64,000 bases of DNA. Source: Anaerotruncus sp. GTDB taxonomy: Bacteria; Bacillota; Clostridia; Oscillospirales; Ruminococcaceae. The notes under the pieces were generated by a model. That model was not told the origin of the DNA. It searched no databases and saw only the letters and a list, made by a program, of their open reading frames with translations. The stretch is taken from contig JAETRV010000009.1 in assembly GCA_021770005.1 (NCBI GenBank), positions 1 through 64,000 of the forward strand, read 5' to 3'. A program made the translations under genes and the position numbers. Shown here piece by piece: positions 50,920 through 59,179 of this stretch (position 1 is the stretch's first letter; each line of letters opens with the position of its first letter).

Positions 50920-52260
50920 GTCTGGTGGGGCACAATGTGGTCGGTAGCCTGACCTTCATGGATCTGTCAGAACAACCACACTTGCTGTTGGGCGGCTCCT
51001 CGAACTCCGGTAAATCCGTCGGACTACAGGCTGCCATCAGCAGTATCTCCTACGGTGTATCTCCCGAAACAGTCAATTTTGTTCTGGTAGACCTCGGTGC
51101 GAATGACCTGATGCCATTTGAAGACCTTCCTCACCTGGCTTGTCCAGTTGTTCGGAGCCAAGATGTAGCCTTTCAAGCCTTAAAGGCCCTGGTCGTTGAG
51201 ATGGAACGACGCAAGGACTTAGAATTGACCAACAAGCAGGAGTTCGACGCCTTACCCAGACTGGTGCTGGTTGTTGACGAATTTCCTGTTTCACTACGTG
51301 GAGAACAAGCGTATTTCTAATTCGCTGCGCGACATGATCTCCAGCCTGCTGCGGAGAGGGCGGCATGGCAAAATCCATGTCGTGTTGGCGGCTCAGAATC
51401 CAACCTATCAGAACATGAAAGTTGACTTGGGGAACATTACAGCCCGCATAGCTTTTCAGTGTGCCAAGAAGAACTTTTCTGAGGTTATCCTTGGTGAAGG
51501 TGGAGCTGAAAGACTTAGTGAATCGGGCGATTTGCTCCTAAAGGCCACAAACTTCAGTGGATTGCAGCAGATTAGAGGTGCATACGCTACTCCCGAGGAA
51601 CTCAAACAGCTCGTTCAGACGATTGCCGCCAAATGGCGGGGGAAACGTGCGGATCGCTTTGCCATCGACATCCATAATGGTGAGGGGGAGTTTTCTCCCA
51701 ACTATGGTAAGGTTGTTGTGCAAACGCCACCCGATGATCGGCTCCTCGCTACTGTAATGTTGTGGGCAGTAGGTAGAAAGGTTGTTTCGGTGAATCAGAT
51801 TCAACGTAATTTCAAAATTGGCTGGAATAAGGCTGCTGAGCTGGTTAATCAGTTAGAGAGTATGGGCCTTGTGGGACAGCCTATAAGTAAGCTGCCCCGG
51901 TGCGTTACTCCATTTTCGTTTGAGGATATTCCTGCCGATATGCTTGGTTTCTTACAACGCAACGGCGTCACCGATGAAGCTGTAAAGCTGGCAATTTCGG
52001 CTAGAGACAGTAACAGTAAGACAACCGAACTGGCCACCGAACGACTCTATAAGGTGAGGCAATACCCCATAGAGAAAACTCCTGCGGCAACACAAAACTT
52101 TTTATGGGACAATGGGCCTAGCGTAGAGCACGCCAAGGCAAGATCCACAACTTCTTCCAAACATAAGTTTCGTGCTCGCAAGCGTGAGCTGCCTCCCCAA
52201 GAAATCAATAGAATATTGGAGCGGCTTGGAAGTGACAGAAACAAGCGACAAAAAATTTGA
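50877..52260 (+). pseudogene. FtsK/SpoIIIE-family DNA translocase (coupling-protein-like), frameshifted and 5'-truncated
   Basis: Frame 1 (50877-51320) has Walker A 'LLLGGSSNSGKSVGLQAAIS' and Walker B 'LVLVVDEF'; frame 2 (51271-52260) continues 'FHYVENKRISNSLRDMISSL', 'RRGRHGKIHVVLAAQNPTYQ' and a C-terminal winged-helix-like tail. An extra C at 51285/51286 (GAATTTCCTG for GAATTTCTG) explains the shift, right after Walker B. The N-terminus expected for ICE FtsK-type translocases is missing. Such proteins drive DNA transfer, so this loss should cripple self-transfer. Confidence 0.8.
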
Positions 52261-52374
52261 TAGATGCACCCTAATTATATACGGTAAGGTGCAGATTGTC
52301 AAAAGATTTGGAACAAGAACGGTAGCTATTTTTATAATCAAATGATTATCTTTACGGAGAGGAGACGGACCCAT

Positions 52375-52590
52375 ATGCAAGACGCTAAGGCCAAAGCCGT
52401 AGTCCCCATTGAACAGAAGGTTGCCCTGACCAAATATGAGGCCGCTGAGTACAGTAACATCGGCATCAACAAAATTGAGGCGATGCTTCGGAAACCCAAC
52501 TGCCCATTTGTCCTTTATGTAGGGCCGAACAAGAAGCTTGTCAAACGCAAAGAGTTTGAGGAGTTCATTAGGACGAATCTTGTGATTTGA
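52375..52590 (+). CDS. xis: Excisionase (Tn916 Xis-type)
   Basis: The 71-residue protein has the winged-helix excisionase pattern of the Tn916 Xis family ('VALTKYEAAEYSNIGINKIE', 'AMLRKPNCPFVLYVGPNKKL', 'VKRKEFEEFIRTN'). It would bend the element ends and direct the integrase toward excision. The start is ATG 52375 after GGAGAGGAGACGG. It lies 87 bases before the integrase gene, the standard order. Both are intact, so the element may still excise. Confidence 0.85.
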   Translation: MQDAKAKAVVPIEQKVALTKYEAAEYSNIGINKIEAMLRKPNCPFVLYVGPNKKLVKRKEFEEFIRTNLVI

Positions 52591-52677
52591 AGGTAATTTC
52601 ATTCTTGCCTGACAGGAGCCTCTGTGATACAATGGGTGTGTTGCAGGGGCTCCTTCCAACATAGAAAGGAGTTCCCC

Positions 52678-53898
52678 ATGGGTAAATATATCAAGGGCAA
52701 AAAACTTCCCAAAGGTATTTCACAGAGGAAGGATGATGGAAAATTTATAGCCGGCTTTGTTGGCAAGGCTGGCAAAAGGTATCAGCGGCGGTTTGATACC
52801 ATGGTTGAAGCCGACAGATGGCTGTATGAAATGCGTCATCAGGACGAGTTCGGGGACGGCATAGACGCTGAGGACATAACCGTTGACGAGTGGTTTAAGT
52901 TCTGGCATACAGAGCTTATCAAGGATTTGGCGGCAAATACTCGGAGAAACTATGCCGAGCGGTACTATCAGAATATCCAGCCTGTTATTGGCAGAATGAA
53001 GCTCAAAAATGTGAAGCCTATGCACTGTACCAAAATTCTGAACAGTATGGACGATAAATATGCCGGGTCTACAATCTACCAAGCATATATCACACTTGGG
53101 ACCATCTTTAAGTCTGCCAAGCTGAACGGCAAGATCAAGGTTCACCCGTTGGACGGCGTAAAGTTTTCCAAGAGTACAAAAGCAGTAGATGATCTGAAAG
53201 TTCTCACTATGGAGGAGCAAAGAAAGTTTCTTGAAGTTGCACGGAGGTCACACAATTATTATCAGTACGCTTTCTTGTTGGAAACAGGGTTGAGAACGGG
53301 TGAGATGATTGCTTTGACGTGGGACGATGTTGACTGGGAGAGGCGGACACTGACTATTCGGAAAACGATGGAGTTCCGCTACAAGCGACAGCAATTTTGG
53401 GTTGCCGGGCCTCCCAAGACGATGGCAAGTTATCGCACCATTCCGCTGACGGGCAGGGCATATGAAATCTTGAAAGAGGTCTATGCCACAAAGGATACCC
53501 GCAAGCAATCCCCCGAACTGAACACCGTTTTAGAGTACGCAGACAAGCGGAAGGATCAGAAACAGAAAAAGAGCTTCAATATGAAAGACCTTGTTTTTAT
53601 CAACTTCCGCACGGGTATGCCAAACAAGAACAGCTCCTATGATACCCATTTGTATAAACTCTGTGATGAGGCTGGAATCAAGCGATTCTGTATGCACGCT
53701 CTTCGCCACACCTACGCCACCCGGGCCATCGAAAGCGGGATGCAGCCCAAGACCTTGCAAAAGCTCCTCGGTCATTCCAGTCTGAAAACGACAATGGACA
53801 GATACGTCCATGTCACAGATGATAGTATGGAAATGGGTATCAGGCTCTTTGAGCAAGGGCAACTCGAAAACGGGTTGGCAGCAGCAAAAGGCCCGTAA
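52678..53898 (+). CDS. int: Tyrosine integrase (Tn916-type)
   Basis: The 406-residue tyrosine recombinase has an N-terminal arm-binding domain ('KKLPKGISQRKDDGKFIAGF'), a SAM-like core-binding domain ('ITVDEWFKFWHTELIKDLAA'), and a catalytic domain. The catalytic residues lie in 'LETGLRTGEMIALTW' (Arg), 'GPPKTMASYRTIPL' (Lys), 'CMHALRHTYATRAI' (His-x-x-Arg) and 'LLGHSSLKTTMDRYVH' (His, Tyr). ATG 52678 follows AGAAAGGAG. Its stop overlaps the right arm repeats, and attR lies 50 bases beyond. It inserts the element in the 5' end of ychF. Confidence 0.95.
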   Translation: MGKYIKGKKLPKGISQRKDDGKFIAGFVGKAGKRYQRRFDTMVEADRWLYEMRHQDEFGDGIDAEDITVDEWFKFWHTELIKDLAANTRRNYAERYYQNIQPVIGRMKLKNVKPMHCTKILNSMDDKYAGSTIYQAYITLGTIFKSAKLNGKIKVHPLDGVKFSKSTKAVDDLKVLTMEEQRKFLEVARRSHNYYQYAFLLETGLRTGEMIALTWDDVDWERRTLTIRKTMEFRYKRQQFWVAGPPKTMASYRTIPLTGRAYEILKEVYATKDTRKQSPELNTVLEYADKRKDQKQKKSFNMKDLVFINFRTGMPNKNSSYDTHLYKLCDEAGIKRFCMHALRHTYATRAIESGMQPKTLQKLLGHSSLKTTMDRYVHVTDDSMEMGIRLFEQGQLENGLAAAKGP

Positions 53899-53919
53899 TG
53901 TGGCGGAAATGTGGCGGAG
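53898..53919 (+). repeat. Right arm-type repeats (tandem 11-mers)
   Basis: ATGTGGCGGAA followed directly by ATGTGGCGGAG, beginning inside the integrase stop codon. They match the pair at 29911-29932 near the other end. Confidence 0.65.
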
Positions 53920-53947
53920 ACCACTTTGAAAGTCTTGAAACCCTTGA

Positions 53948-53987
53948 AAAATCAGGAGGTATATAAAAAAATGAAATTAGGAATTGT
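53948..53987 (+). repeat. Right attachment site (attR), supplies ychF start
   Basis: AAAATCAGGAGGTAT, 8 bases, then ATGAAATTAGGAATTGT, matching attL at 29744-29783. The left part (ribosome binding site and spacer) should be element-borne, and the sequence after the 17-bp block is host ychF. Confidence 0.85.
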
Positions 53988-55071
53988 GGGTCTGCCGAAT
54001 GTAGGAAAATCGACCCTCTTTAATGCAATCACCAATGCGGGTGCCCAGTCCGCGAATTATCCATTCTGCACGATTGAGCCAAACGTCGGCATGGTTGCGG
54101 TCCCGGATGAGCGGCTGGATGTGCTCGCCAAAATGTACGATCCGGACAAATATACCCCCGCTGTGATCGAATTTGTTGACATCGCTGGGCTGGTGCGCGG
54201 CGCGTCCAAGGGGGAGGGCTTAGGCAACAAGTTCCTCTCGCATATCCGGGAGGTGGACGCGATTGTGCATGTTGTACGCTGCTTCGAGGACGGAGAGATC
54301 GTCCATGTAGATGGCGAGATCGGTCCAAAGCGGGACATCGAAACGATCAGCCTGGAACTGATCTTCTCGGATATTGATCTTGTCGATCGCAAGATTGACC
54401 GTTCCCTCAAGGCCGCCAAGGGAGGGGATAAAGCACTTGCTGCACAGGCCGAGCTGCTCAAACAGCTCAAGGCCCATCTGGAGGAGGGAAAGTCCGCCCG
54501 GAGCTTCGACTGTTCGCCCGATGAGTGGGACGAAGCGATTGCGGATATGCCGCTGCTCTCTGCAAAACCGATCATTTATGCAGCCAATATGAGTGAAAAT
54601 GATTTTACTAATGGGATAGAATCTAATCAATTCTACAAAGAGGTGGAAGAGATCGCGCTCGCAGAGCATGCGCAGGTGCTTCCGATCTGCGCGCGGATCG
54701 AGGAGGAAATTGCGGATATGTCCCCCGAAGATAAGCTGATGTTTCTCGAGGAGATGGGGCTGCATGAGTCGGGGCTTGACCGGTTGATTAAGGCGAGCTA
54801 TGCGCTGCTTGGCCTGATCTCCTATCTGACCGCAGGAAAGCAGGAAGTTCGCGCGTGGACGATCACCCGGGGGACAAAAGCGCCGCAAGCTGCGGGGAAG
54901 ATCCACACCGATTTTGAAAAAGGGTTCATCCGCGCTGAGGTGGTTTCGTTCGCGGATTTGACCGCCTGCGGTTCGATGAACGCGGCAAAGGAAAAAGGGC
55001 TTGTCCGGTCGGAAGGCAAAGAATATGTGATGCAGGACGGCGATGTCGTGCTCTTCCGGTTTAACGTATGA
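53971..55071 (+). CDS. ychF: Redox-regulated ATPase / GTP-binding protein YchF (OLA1 family)
   Basis: This 366-residue Obg-like ATPase shows G1 'GLPNVGKSTLFNAITNAGAQ', G3 'DIAGLVRGASKGEGLGNKFL', the ATP-specific NMSE motif 'IYAANMSENDF' in place of NKxD, and a C-terminal TGS domain ('IRAEVVSFADLTACGSMNAA'). YchF binds the ribosome and hydrolyses ATP; it is near universal. The true start is ATG 53971, inside the element right end; the 53911 track start is artefactual. The native promoter is 24 kb away at the left end of the element, so expression may now depend on read-through from int/xis or an unseen element promoter. Confidence 0.96.
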   Translation: MKLGIVGLPNVGKSTLFNAITNAGAQSANYPFCTIEPNVGMVAVPDERLDVLAKMYDPDKYTPAVIEFVDIAGLVRGASKGEGLGNKFLSHIREVDAIVHVVRCFEDGEIVHVDGEIGPKRDIETISLELIFSDIDLVDRKIDRSLKAAKGGDKALAAQAELLKQLKAHLEEGKSARSFDCSPDEWDEAIADMPLLSAKPIIYAANMSENDFTNGIESNQFYKEVEEIALAEHAQVLPICARIEEEIADMSPEDKLMFLEEMGLHESGLDRLIKASYALLGLISYLTAGKQEVRAWTITRGTKAPQAAGKIHTDFEKGFIRAEVVSFADLTACGSMNAAKEKGLVRSEGKEYVMQDGDVVLFRFNV

Positions 55072-55658
55072 GCCGCCGGTCGATCCTGTTGCTGGTCGGT
55101 CTGTTCCTAACCGGGGCGTTGCTTGGCGCGGGATGGCAGCTGCTTCGACGCGCGCCCTCCCGCGAGAAAGCGTTGTTTTTGCCTGAGGCGAAGAATGACT
55201 TTGTTTTTGCCGTTGTTCCAGGAGGGGAATCGGAACCCGCTTCTCAGCCGGAGGAGGAAGTATTCACATCTGCCGGGGCTCCGGAGCGGATGATGGGGAT
55301 CGAAACACGAATCTCCCGTAGCCGCTATCCGGTGGGGACGACCGAAATTGGGCTGACAGTTATCAACCACACCACCAGCGATCTGCTCTATTCCGAATGG
55401 TTCGATTTTCGCAGAGTCGAAGAGGGGGAGGTCGTTCGCTTGACCCCGGTGGAGGGCAGCACCGTCAATCCCGCCGGGCTGACAGAGTCGGAGCGGTTGG
55501 AGGGTGGCGGCAGTGTAGTCCTTACCGTTCCGATTGACCTGTTTGATCCGCCGCTTGGCCCGGGCGTCTATCGGGTCGCTCAGCTTGCCTGTTACGGGGA
55601 CACAGGTGATCATGCGCTTGCATGTACTGAAATCAGTGCGGAATTCCAGCTGGAATAG
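55068..55658 (+). CDS. Membrane-anchored Ig-like domain protein
   Basis: The 196-residue protein has an N-terminal signal-anchor ('ILLLVGLFLTGALLGAGWQL'), a linker, and an extracytoplasmic beta-sandwich ('GTTEIGLTVINHTTSDLLYS', 'EWFDFRRVEEGEVVRLTP', 'PLGPGVYRVAQLACYGDTG') resembling the bacterial immunoglobulin-like domain in many clostridial proteins. Its ATG overlaps the ychF stop (ATGA), so the two are coupled. The function is unknown. Confidence 0.75.
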   Translation: MSRRSILLLVGLFLTGALLGAGWQLLRRAPSREKALFLPEAKNDFVFAVVPGGESEPASQPEEEVFTSAGAPERMMGIETRISRSRYPVGTTEIGLTVINHTTSDLLYSEWFDFRRVEEGEVVRLTPVEGSTVNPAGLTESERLEGGGSVVLTVPIDLFDPPLGPGVYRVAQLACYGDTGDHALACTEISAEFQLE

Positions 55659-55689
55659 GATACGGCGGGGGTTCTGCCCCTCGACCCTG

Positions 55690-55738
55690 CAATTTTTCGA
55701 GAAAAATTGAGTAAAGCTTTGGATATTGGACAGGCTCT
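55690..55738. repeat. Dispersed repeat copy, inverted relative to 175-225
   Basis: CAATTTTTCGAGAAAAATTG followed by AGTAAAGCTTTGGATATTGG and ACAGGCTCT is the reverse complement, with a few changes, of the block at about 178-222. It contains its own hairpin and lies between the Ig-like gene and the convergent DUF624 gene. Confidence 0.65.
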
Positions 55739-56408
55739 AAAGCTCACAGAACTGTTTCAGGACGGTGCGAAGGTAGAAGTTCCCGAACAAGCAGGGGACC
55801 GAAAAGCCGATCAGCAGCAGATAAGCGGCACTGAGCGGGAACGCAAGTACTGCGACCACCAGAAGTCCATAATAGAAGAGAACAGCCAATACCGCGCGAA
55901 ACGGTTTGGCGATTCCGAGCACCAGCGCCAGACGTGCGGAACGCAGCAGAGGTGCCTCATTGTACAGGATGCCATACAGATAGGTGGAGGAGAGCAGGGT
56001 CACGAGGAAGATGGTGGAGCAGAACATAAAGGGTAGGAAAAACAGAGGGTTGGTGGAGGCATAGCGCAGATAGAATGCAGCGCCGTAACCCGACAGGCCC
56101 ATTGGAAGGGCGGTCAGCAGGAACGCACCGTAGGCAGTTTTCCACCGCTTTAGGAAAGCGGTGCGATAGTGATAAAAACAATCGACTGGCTGGTCCAGGA
56201 CCATCCTGCGGACTACGTAGTTCATGGCGAAAAGAGCGAGCGGGATGGTGATGACCGGGATGCAGCTGGCTAAGAAAAGCAGGTTCAGCTTAAATAGGGA
56301 AACACATTCGAGCTGTAGGATCTCTAGAAAACGGGCAAGACCGGTTTTTTCGGGTGCATCCGGGTCGATTCCCGGTCCGGGGGCGGCATAATCTTTACGG
56401 AAAAACAA
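55737..56408 (-). CDS. DUF624 (YesL-type) membrane protein
   Basis: This 223-residue polytopic protein has about five membrane segments ('LLFLASCIPVITIPLALFAM', 'AYGAFLLTALPMGLSGYGAA', 'LFFLPFMFCSTIFLVTLLSS', 'VLFYYGLLVVAVLAFPLSAA') of the DUF624 / YesL family, which is regularly found beside carbohydrate ABC transporters; its role is unknown. It is divergent from the MsmX-type ATPase, in keeping with that association. Only a weak ribosome binding site (AGGGGAA) is seen. Confidence 0.85.
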   Translation of the reverse strand: MFFRKDYAAPGPGIDPDAPEKTGLARFLEILQLECVSLFKLNLLFLASCIPVITIPLALFAMNYVVRRMVLDQPVDCFYHYRTAFLKRWKTAYGAFLLTALPMGLSGYGAAFYLRYASTNPLFFLPFMFCSTIFLVTLLSSTYLYGILYNEAPLLRSARLALVLGIAKPFRAVLAVLFYYGLLVVAVLAFPLSAAYLLLIGFSVPCLFGNFYLRTVLKQFCEL

Positions 56409-56558
56409 AAAAATTCCCCTTTCACGCCGGTCTGGTCGGGTTCCGTTTCAGTAAGGTTGTCCTTTTTCCGACAGGGCCCGGACTGCGTATAAATTTTAAA
56501 TAGGAATCTGCTGTTTCCAGTTTACCATAGCGGGATTTTGGATGCAACAGCAGAACAG

Positions 56559-56588
56559 GGCGCGGGCAGAAAATTTTCTGCCCGCGCC
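56559..56588. promoter_or_regulatory. 30-bp perfect GC-rich palindrome
   Basis: GGCGCGGGCAGAAAA and its exact complement are joined with no spacer, in the 390-base divergent gap between DUF624 and the ATPase gene. It could act as a terminator for stray transcription or as an operator. There is no flanking T-run. The rest of the gap has only the promoter at 56669. Confidence 0.5.
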
Positions 56589-56668
56589 TGGTTTGTGCGG
56601 ATATGACAAAGAAGCGGCTGCTTTTTTTATTACATCATTTTTTTGCTATCAACATCGTCTTATTACCC

Positions 56669-56697
56669 TTGCGAATTTCCTGTAAAGATGCTATTCT
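56669..56697 (+). promoter_or_regulatory. Possible promoter of the MsmX-type ATPase gene
   Basis: TTGCGA (56669-56674), 17 bases, TATTCT (56692-56697), about 100 bases before the start. The match is moderate. Confidence 0.35.
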
Positions 56698-56798
56698 TGG
56701 AGATAAGAGAGAACCTTTGCGGGAATCAGAAAAGAGGTATTCCGATCCCAATGCGGTTATGAAATTACCCATGAGGTATGATTTGGAAGGAGCGCGTT

Positions 56799-57896
56799 AT
56801 GGCAAGTATCACATTTAAACATGTTAAAAAAATCTATCCGGGCAACGTTACCGTCGTTCCCGACCTGAACCTTGAGATCAAGGACAAGGAGTTCGTGATT
56901 CTCGTCGGCCCGTCTGGATGCGGAAAATCCACGACGCTGCGTATGATCGCCGGGCTTGAGGACGTCAGCGAAGGCGAGCTGTATATTGGCGACCGGGTAG
57001 TCAATGATGTTGCTCCGAAAGACCGCGACATTGCAATGGTATTCCAGAACTACGCGCTCTATCCGCATATGACCGTTTACAAAAATATCGCATTTGGACT
57101 CAACCTCAAAAAGATGCCCAAGGACGAGATCGACCGCAGAGTGCATGAAGCGGCAAAGGCACTCGATCTGGAGCACCTGCTCAACCGGAAACCGAAGGCG
57201 CTCTCGGGCGGCCAGCGCCAGCGCGTGGCGCTCGGGCGTGCAATGGTGCGTGACCCAGCCGTATTCCTGCTTGACGAGCCGCTCTCCAACCTGGATGCGA
57301 AGCTGCGTACCGCGATGCGTTCGGAGATCAGCCGCCTGCACAAGCGTTTGCAGACCACCTTCGTCTATGTTACCCATGACCAGACCGAAGCGATGACGAT
57401 GGGCGACCGGATTGTTGTTATGAAAGACGGTATCATCCAGCAGATGGATACCCCGCAAAATCTCTATGATTTTCCCTGCAATCTGTTCGTAGCCGGCTTT
57501 ATCGGCTCCCCGCAGATGAACTTCCTGGATGCGGTCATCTCCGAGAGCAACGGCGTTTACCGCGCAGAGGTCTGTGGAAATCTGATTACCCTGTCCGACC
57601 GGATGGACAAGAAGAAACTCGCTCCCTATGTCGGCAAGACGGTGGTTCTGGGCATCCGCCCTGAGGACATCGACGCGGTTTCCTCCGACAGAAAGCACGA
57701 TCTGGAAGCAAATATCGAGATTGCCGAGCTGATGGGTGCAGAGATTAACCTGCATGTTGACTGCAAGGGCAGCAAAATGGTGGTCCGCGCAGCGTCCACT
57801 TTCGCCGGACGCGAGGGCGATATTGCAGCGCTCAACTTTGATGTGGAAAAGATCCACCTGTTCGATAAGGAAACCGAGTTGGCGATTGCCCACTAA
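56799..57896 (+). CDS. msmX: Multiple-sugar ABC transporter ATPase (MsmX/UgpC-type)
   Basis: This 365-residue ATPase of the MalK/MsmX/UgpC group shows Walker A 'VGPSGCGKSTTLRMIAGLED', signature 'LSGGQRQRVALGRAMV', Walker B 'VFLLDEPLSNLDAKLR' and a C-terminal TOBE/OB regulatory domain ('LGIRPEDIDAVSS'). Such ATPases commonly serve several CUT1 importers. It starts at ATG 56799 after GGAAGGAG. It probably energises the 59180-62250 importer and perhaps others, as a shared subunit. The symbol is by family resemblance. Confidence 0.92.
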   Translation: MASITFKHVKKIYPGNVTVVPDLNLEIKDKEFVILVGPSGCGKSTTLRMIAGLEDVSEGELYIGDRVVNDVAPKDRDIAMVFQNYALYPHMTVYKNIAFGLNLKKMPKDEIDRRVHEAAKALDLEHLLNRKPKALSGGQRQRVALGRAMVRDPAVFLLDEPLSNLDAKLRTAMRSEISRLHKRLQTTFVYVTHDQTEAMTMGDRIVVMKDGIIQQMDTPQNLYDFPCNLFVAGFIGSPQMNFLDAVISESNGVYRAEVCGNLITLSDRMDKKKLAPYVGKTVVLGIRPEDIDAVSSDRKHDLEANIEIAELMGAEINLHVDCKGSKMVVRAASTFAGREGDIAALNFDVEKIHLFDKETELAIAH

Positions 57897-57976
57897 AACT
57901 GCGGGCTGGGCGGGCCTTTCGTCTCTCGGGATCATCATGACAGTTATCTGAAAATAATAATGGAGGTTGAAAGAAT

Positions 57977-58861
57977 ATGCCGCCCCGCCAGAATGAAAGT
58001 TATGTCATCAAACCGGCGGCCCCCGATACCAGCGTGCGGGGGCTGCTGGTTCTACCTTTTGCACAGACGCTCCCGTTATCGGTAGGGGACCTTTACAGCG
58101 GTCGCGGACGGGAAGGGGACTATACCCTGATCGCCTCTGTTCGTGGAAGCCTCACGGTGACCACCCACACCCAGTATTTCCTGCTGGATGCGGGGCAGGT
58201 TCTTGCCATGCGCTGCGGGGAACCTTATACCATCCAGTCGGTTTCCGATTGCCTTTGCATGGAAGTGCATTTGCAGGGGGAGCTGGCCGACCGCTTGATC
58301 CAGGAACGGATGGAGAACGGGGTCTATCTGTTCTCTGGGTGCGCGCCTGCGGTGCGGGAGACGGTGATGGCCCTCTCGGTGCTCGAGGAGGAGAACCCGC
58401 CGGTGAGCGGAGAACTCGCCTCGTCCTATGCGTATTCCCTGCTGATGCAGCTCTGTGGCGCCAAGGTGCAGCAGGATGCCGCGCCGCCGCCTCTCTCGCC
58501 ATTGGTAGAATCCGCTATTGCGATCATCCAGGAAGAATTCCCGTTTTTGGAGGGGCTGGATGAGCTCGCGGAGCGGCTGGAGGTTTCCAAAGCGCATCTC
58601 AGCCGCAGCTTTGTGAAAAAGACGGGGATTTCCCCGGGGAAATATATCACACGGGTGCGGATCGAATATGCCAAGCTGCTGCTGCGGGCGGAGGATGTCT
58701 CGATTGCGTATGTGGCAGAAGCATCTGGATTTGCCAACGCAAACTATTTTGCCAAGGCGTTTCGCAGGGAAACCGGTATGTCCCCCAGTGAATATCTCGA
58801 AAGCGCGCCTAGACGCCAGCATACGGGGTATCGCTTGGAAGAGCGGCAGCCGCTCTGGTAG
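57977..58861 (+). CDS. AraC family transcriptional regulator
   Basis: The 294-residue protein has an N-terminal cupin-like sugar-sensing region ('HTQYFLLDAGQVLAMRCGEP') and a C-terminal AraC double helix-turn-helix ('GLDELAERLEVSKAHLSRSF', 'VSIAYVAEASGFANANYFAK', 'AFRRETGMSPSEYLES'). It starts at ATG 57977 after TGGAGG. It lies between the ATPase gene and the binding-protein operon and probably activates the latter in response to an alpha-galactoside; the inverted repeat at 59004 is a candidate target. Confidence 0.92.
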   Translation: MPPRQNESYVIKPAAPDTSVRGLLVLPFAQTLPLSVGDLYSGRGREGDYTLIASVRGSLTVTTHTQYFLLDAGQVLAMRCGEPYTIQSVSDCLCMEVHLQGELADRLIQERMENGVYLFSGCAPAVRETVMALSVLEEENPPVSGELASSYAYSLLMQLCGAKVQQDAAPPPLSPLVESAIAIIQEEFPFLEGLDELAERLEVSKAHLSRSFVKKTGISPGKYITRVRIEYAKLLLRAEDVSIAYVAEASGFANANYFAKAFRRETGMSPSEYLESAPRRQHTGYRLEERQPLW

Positions 58862-59003
58862 GGAATCTATACATAGCACATAAATCTATATTTTGTTTCG
58901 CATCCTGAAATATCTTGTTTTTGTATAGGTGAATTTTGTCCTTTTTGTAGGACGTTTCGACCAAAACATACATTCTTTTATCGTGTTTTTGGACGAAATT
59001 TTT

Positions 59004-59071
59004 AAAAATATACCCATATGTTGTGATAAACCGCACTTAAAGCGTTCGATGCAACATATGGGTATATTTTT
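59004..59071. promoter_or_regulatory. 20-bp perfect inverted repeat upstream of the sugar ABC operon
   Basis: AAAAATATACCCATATGTTG (59004-59023) and its exact complement (59052-59071) are separated by 28 bases, ending 108 bases before the binding-protein start. No other feature is recognised in the 318-base gap after the AraC gene. Possible roles are paired sites for the AraC regulator or a leader RNA hairpin; the T-run after the second arm also permits termination. Confidence 0.6.
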
Positions 59072-59179
59072 CAAATCCCTGTCCATTTACAGAACCGGCG
59101 GACGGGTTTAAAATTTTAGTAATGGCGCTATGGGGATAGTCTAGCCAAAAAACAAAGAAATTCGTAGAGGAGTGGAGTT

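Noticed and set aside
53911-53970. Upstream in-frame extension of ychF in the ORF track
   Set aside because: It has no ribosome binding site and lies across attR; YchF homologues begin MKLGIVGLPNVGKS, exactly at 53971.
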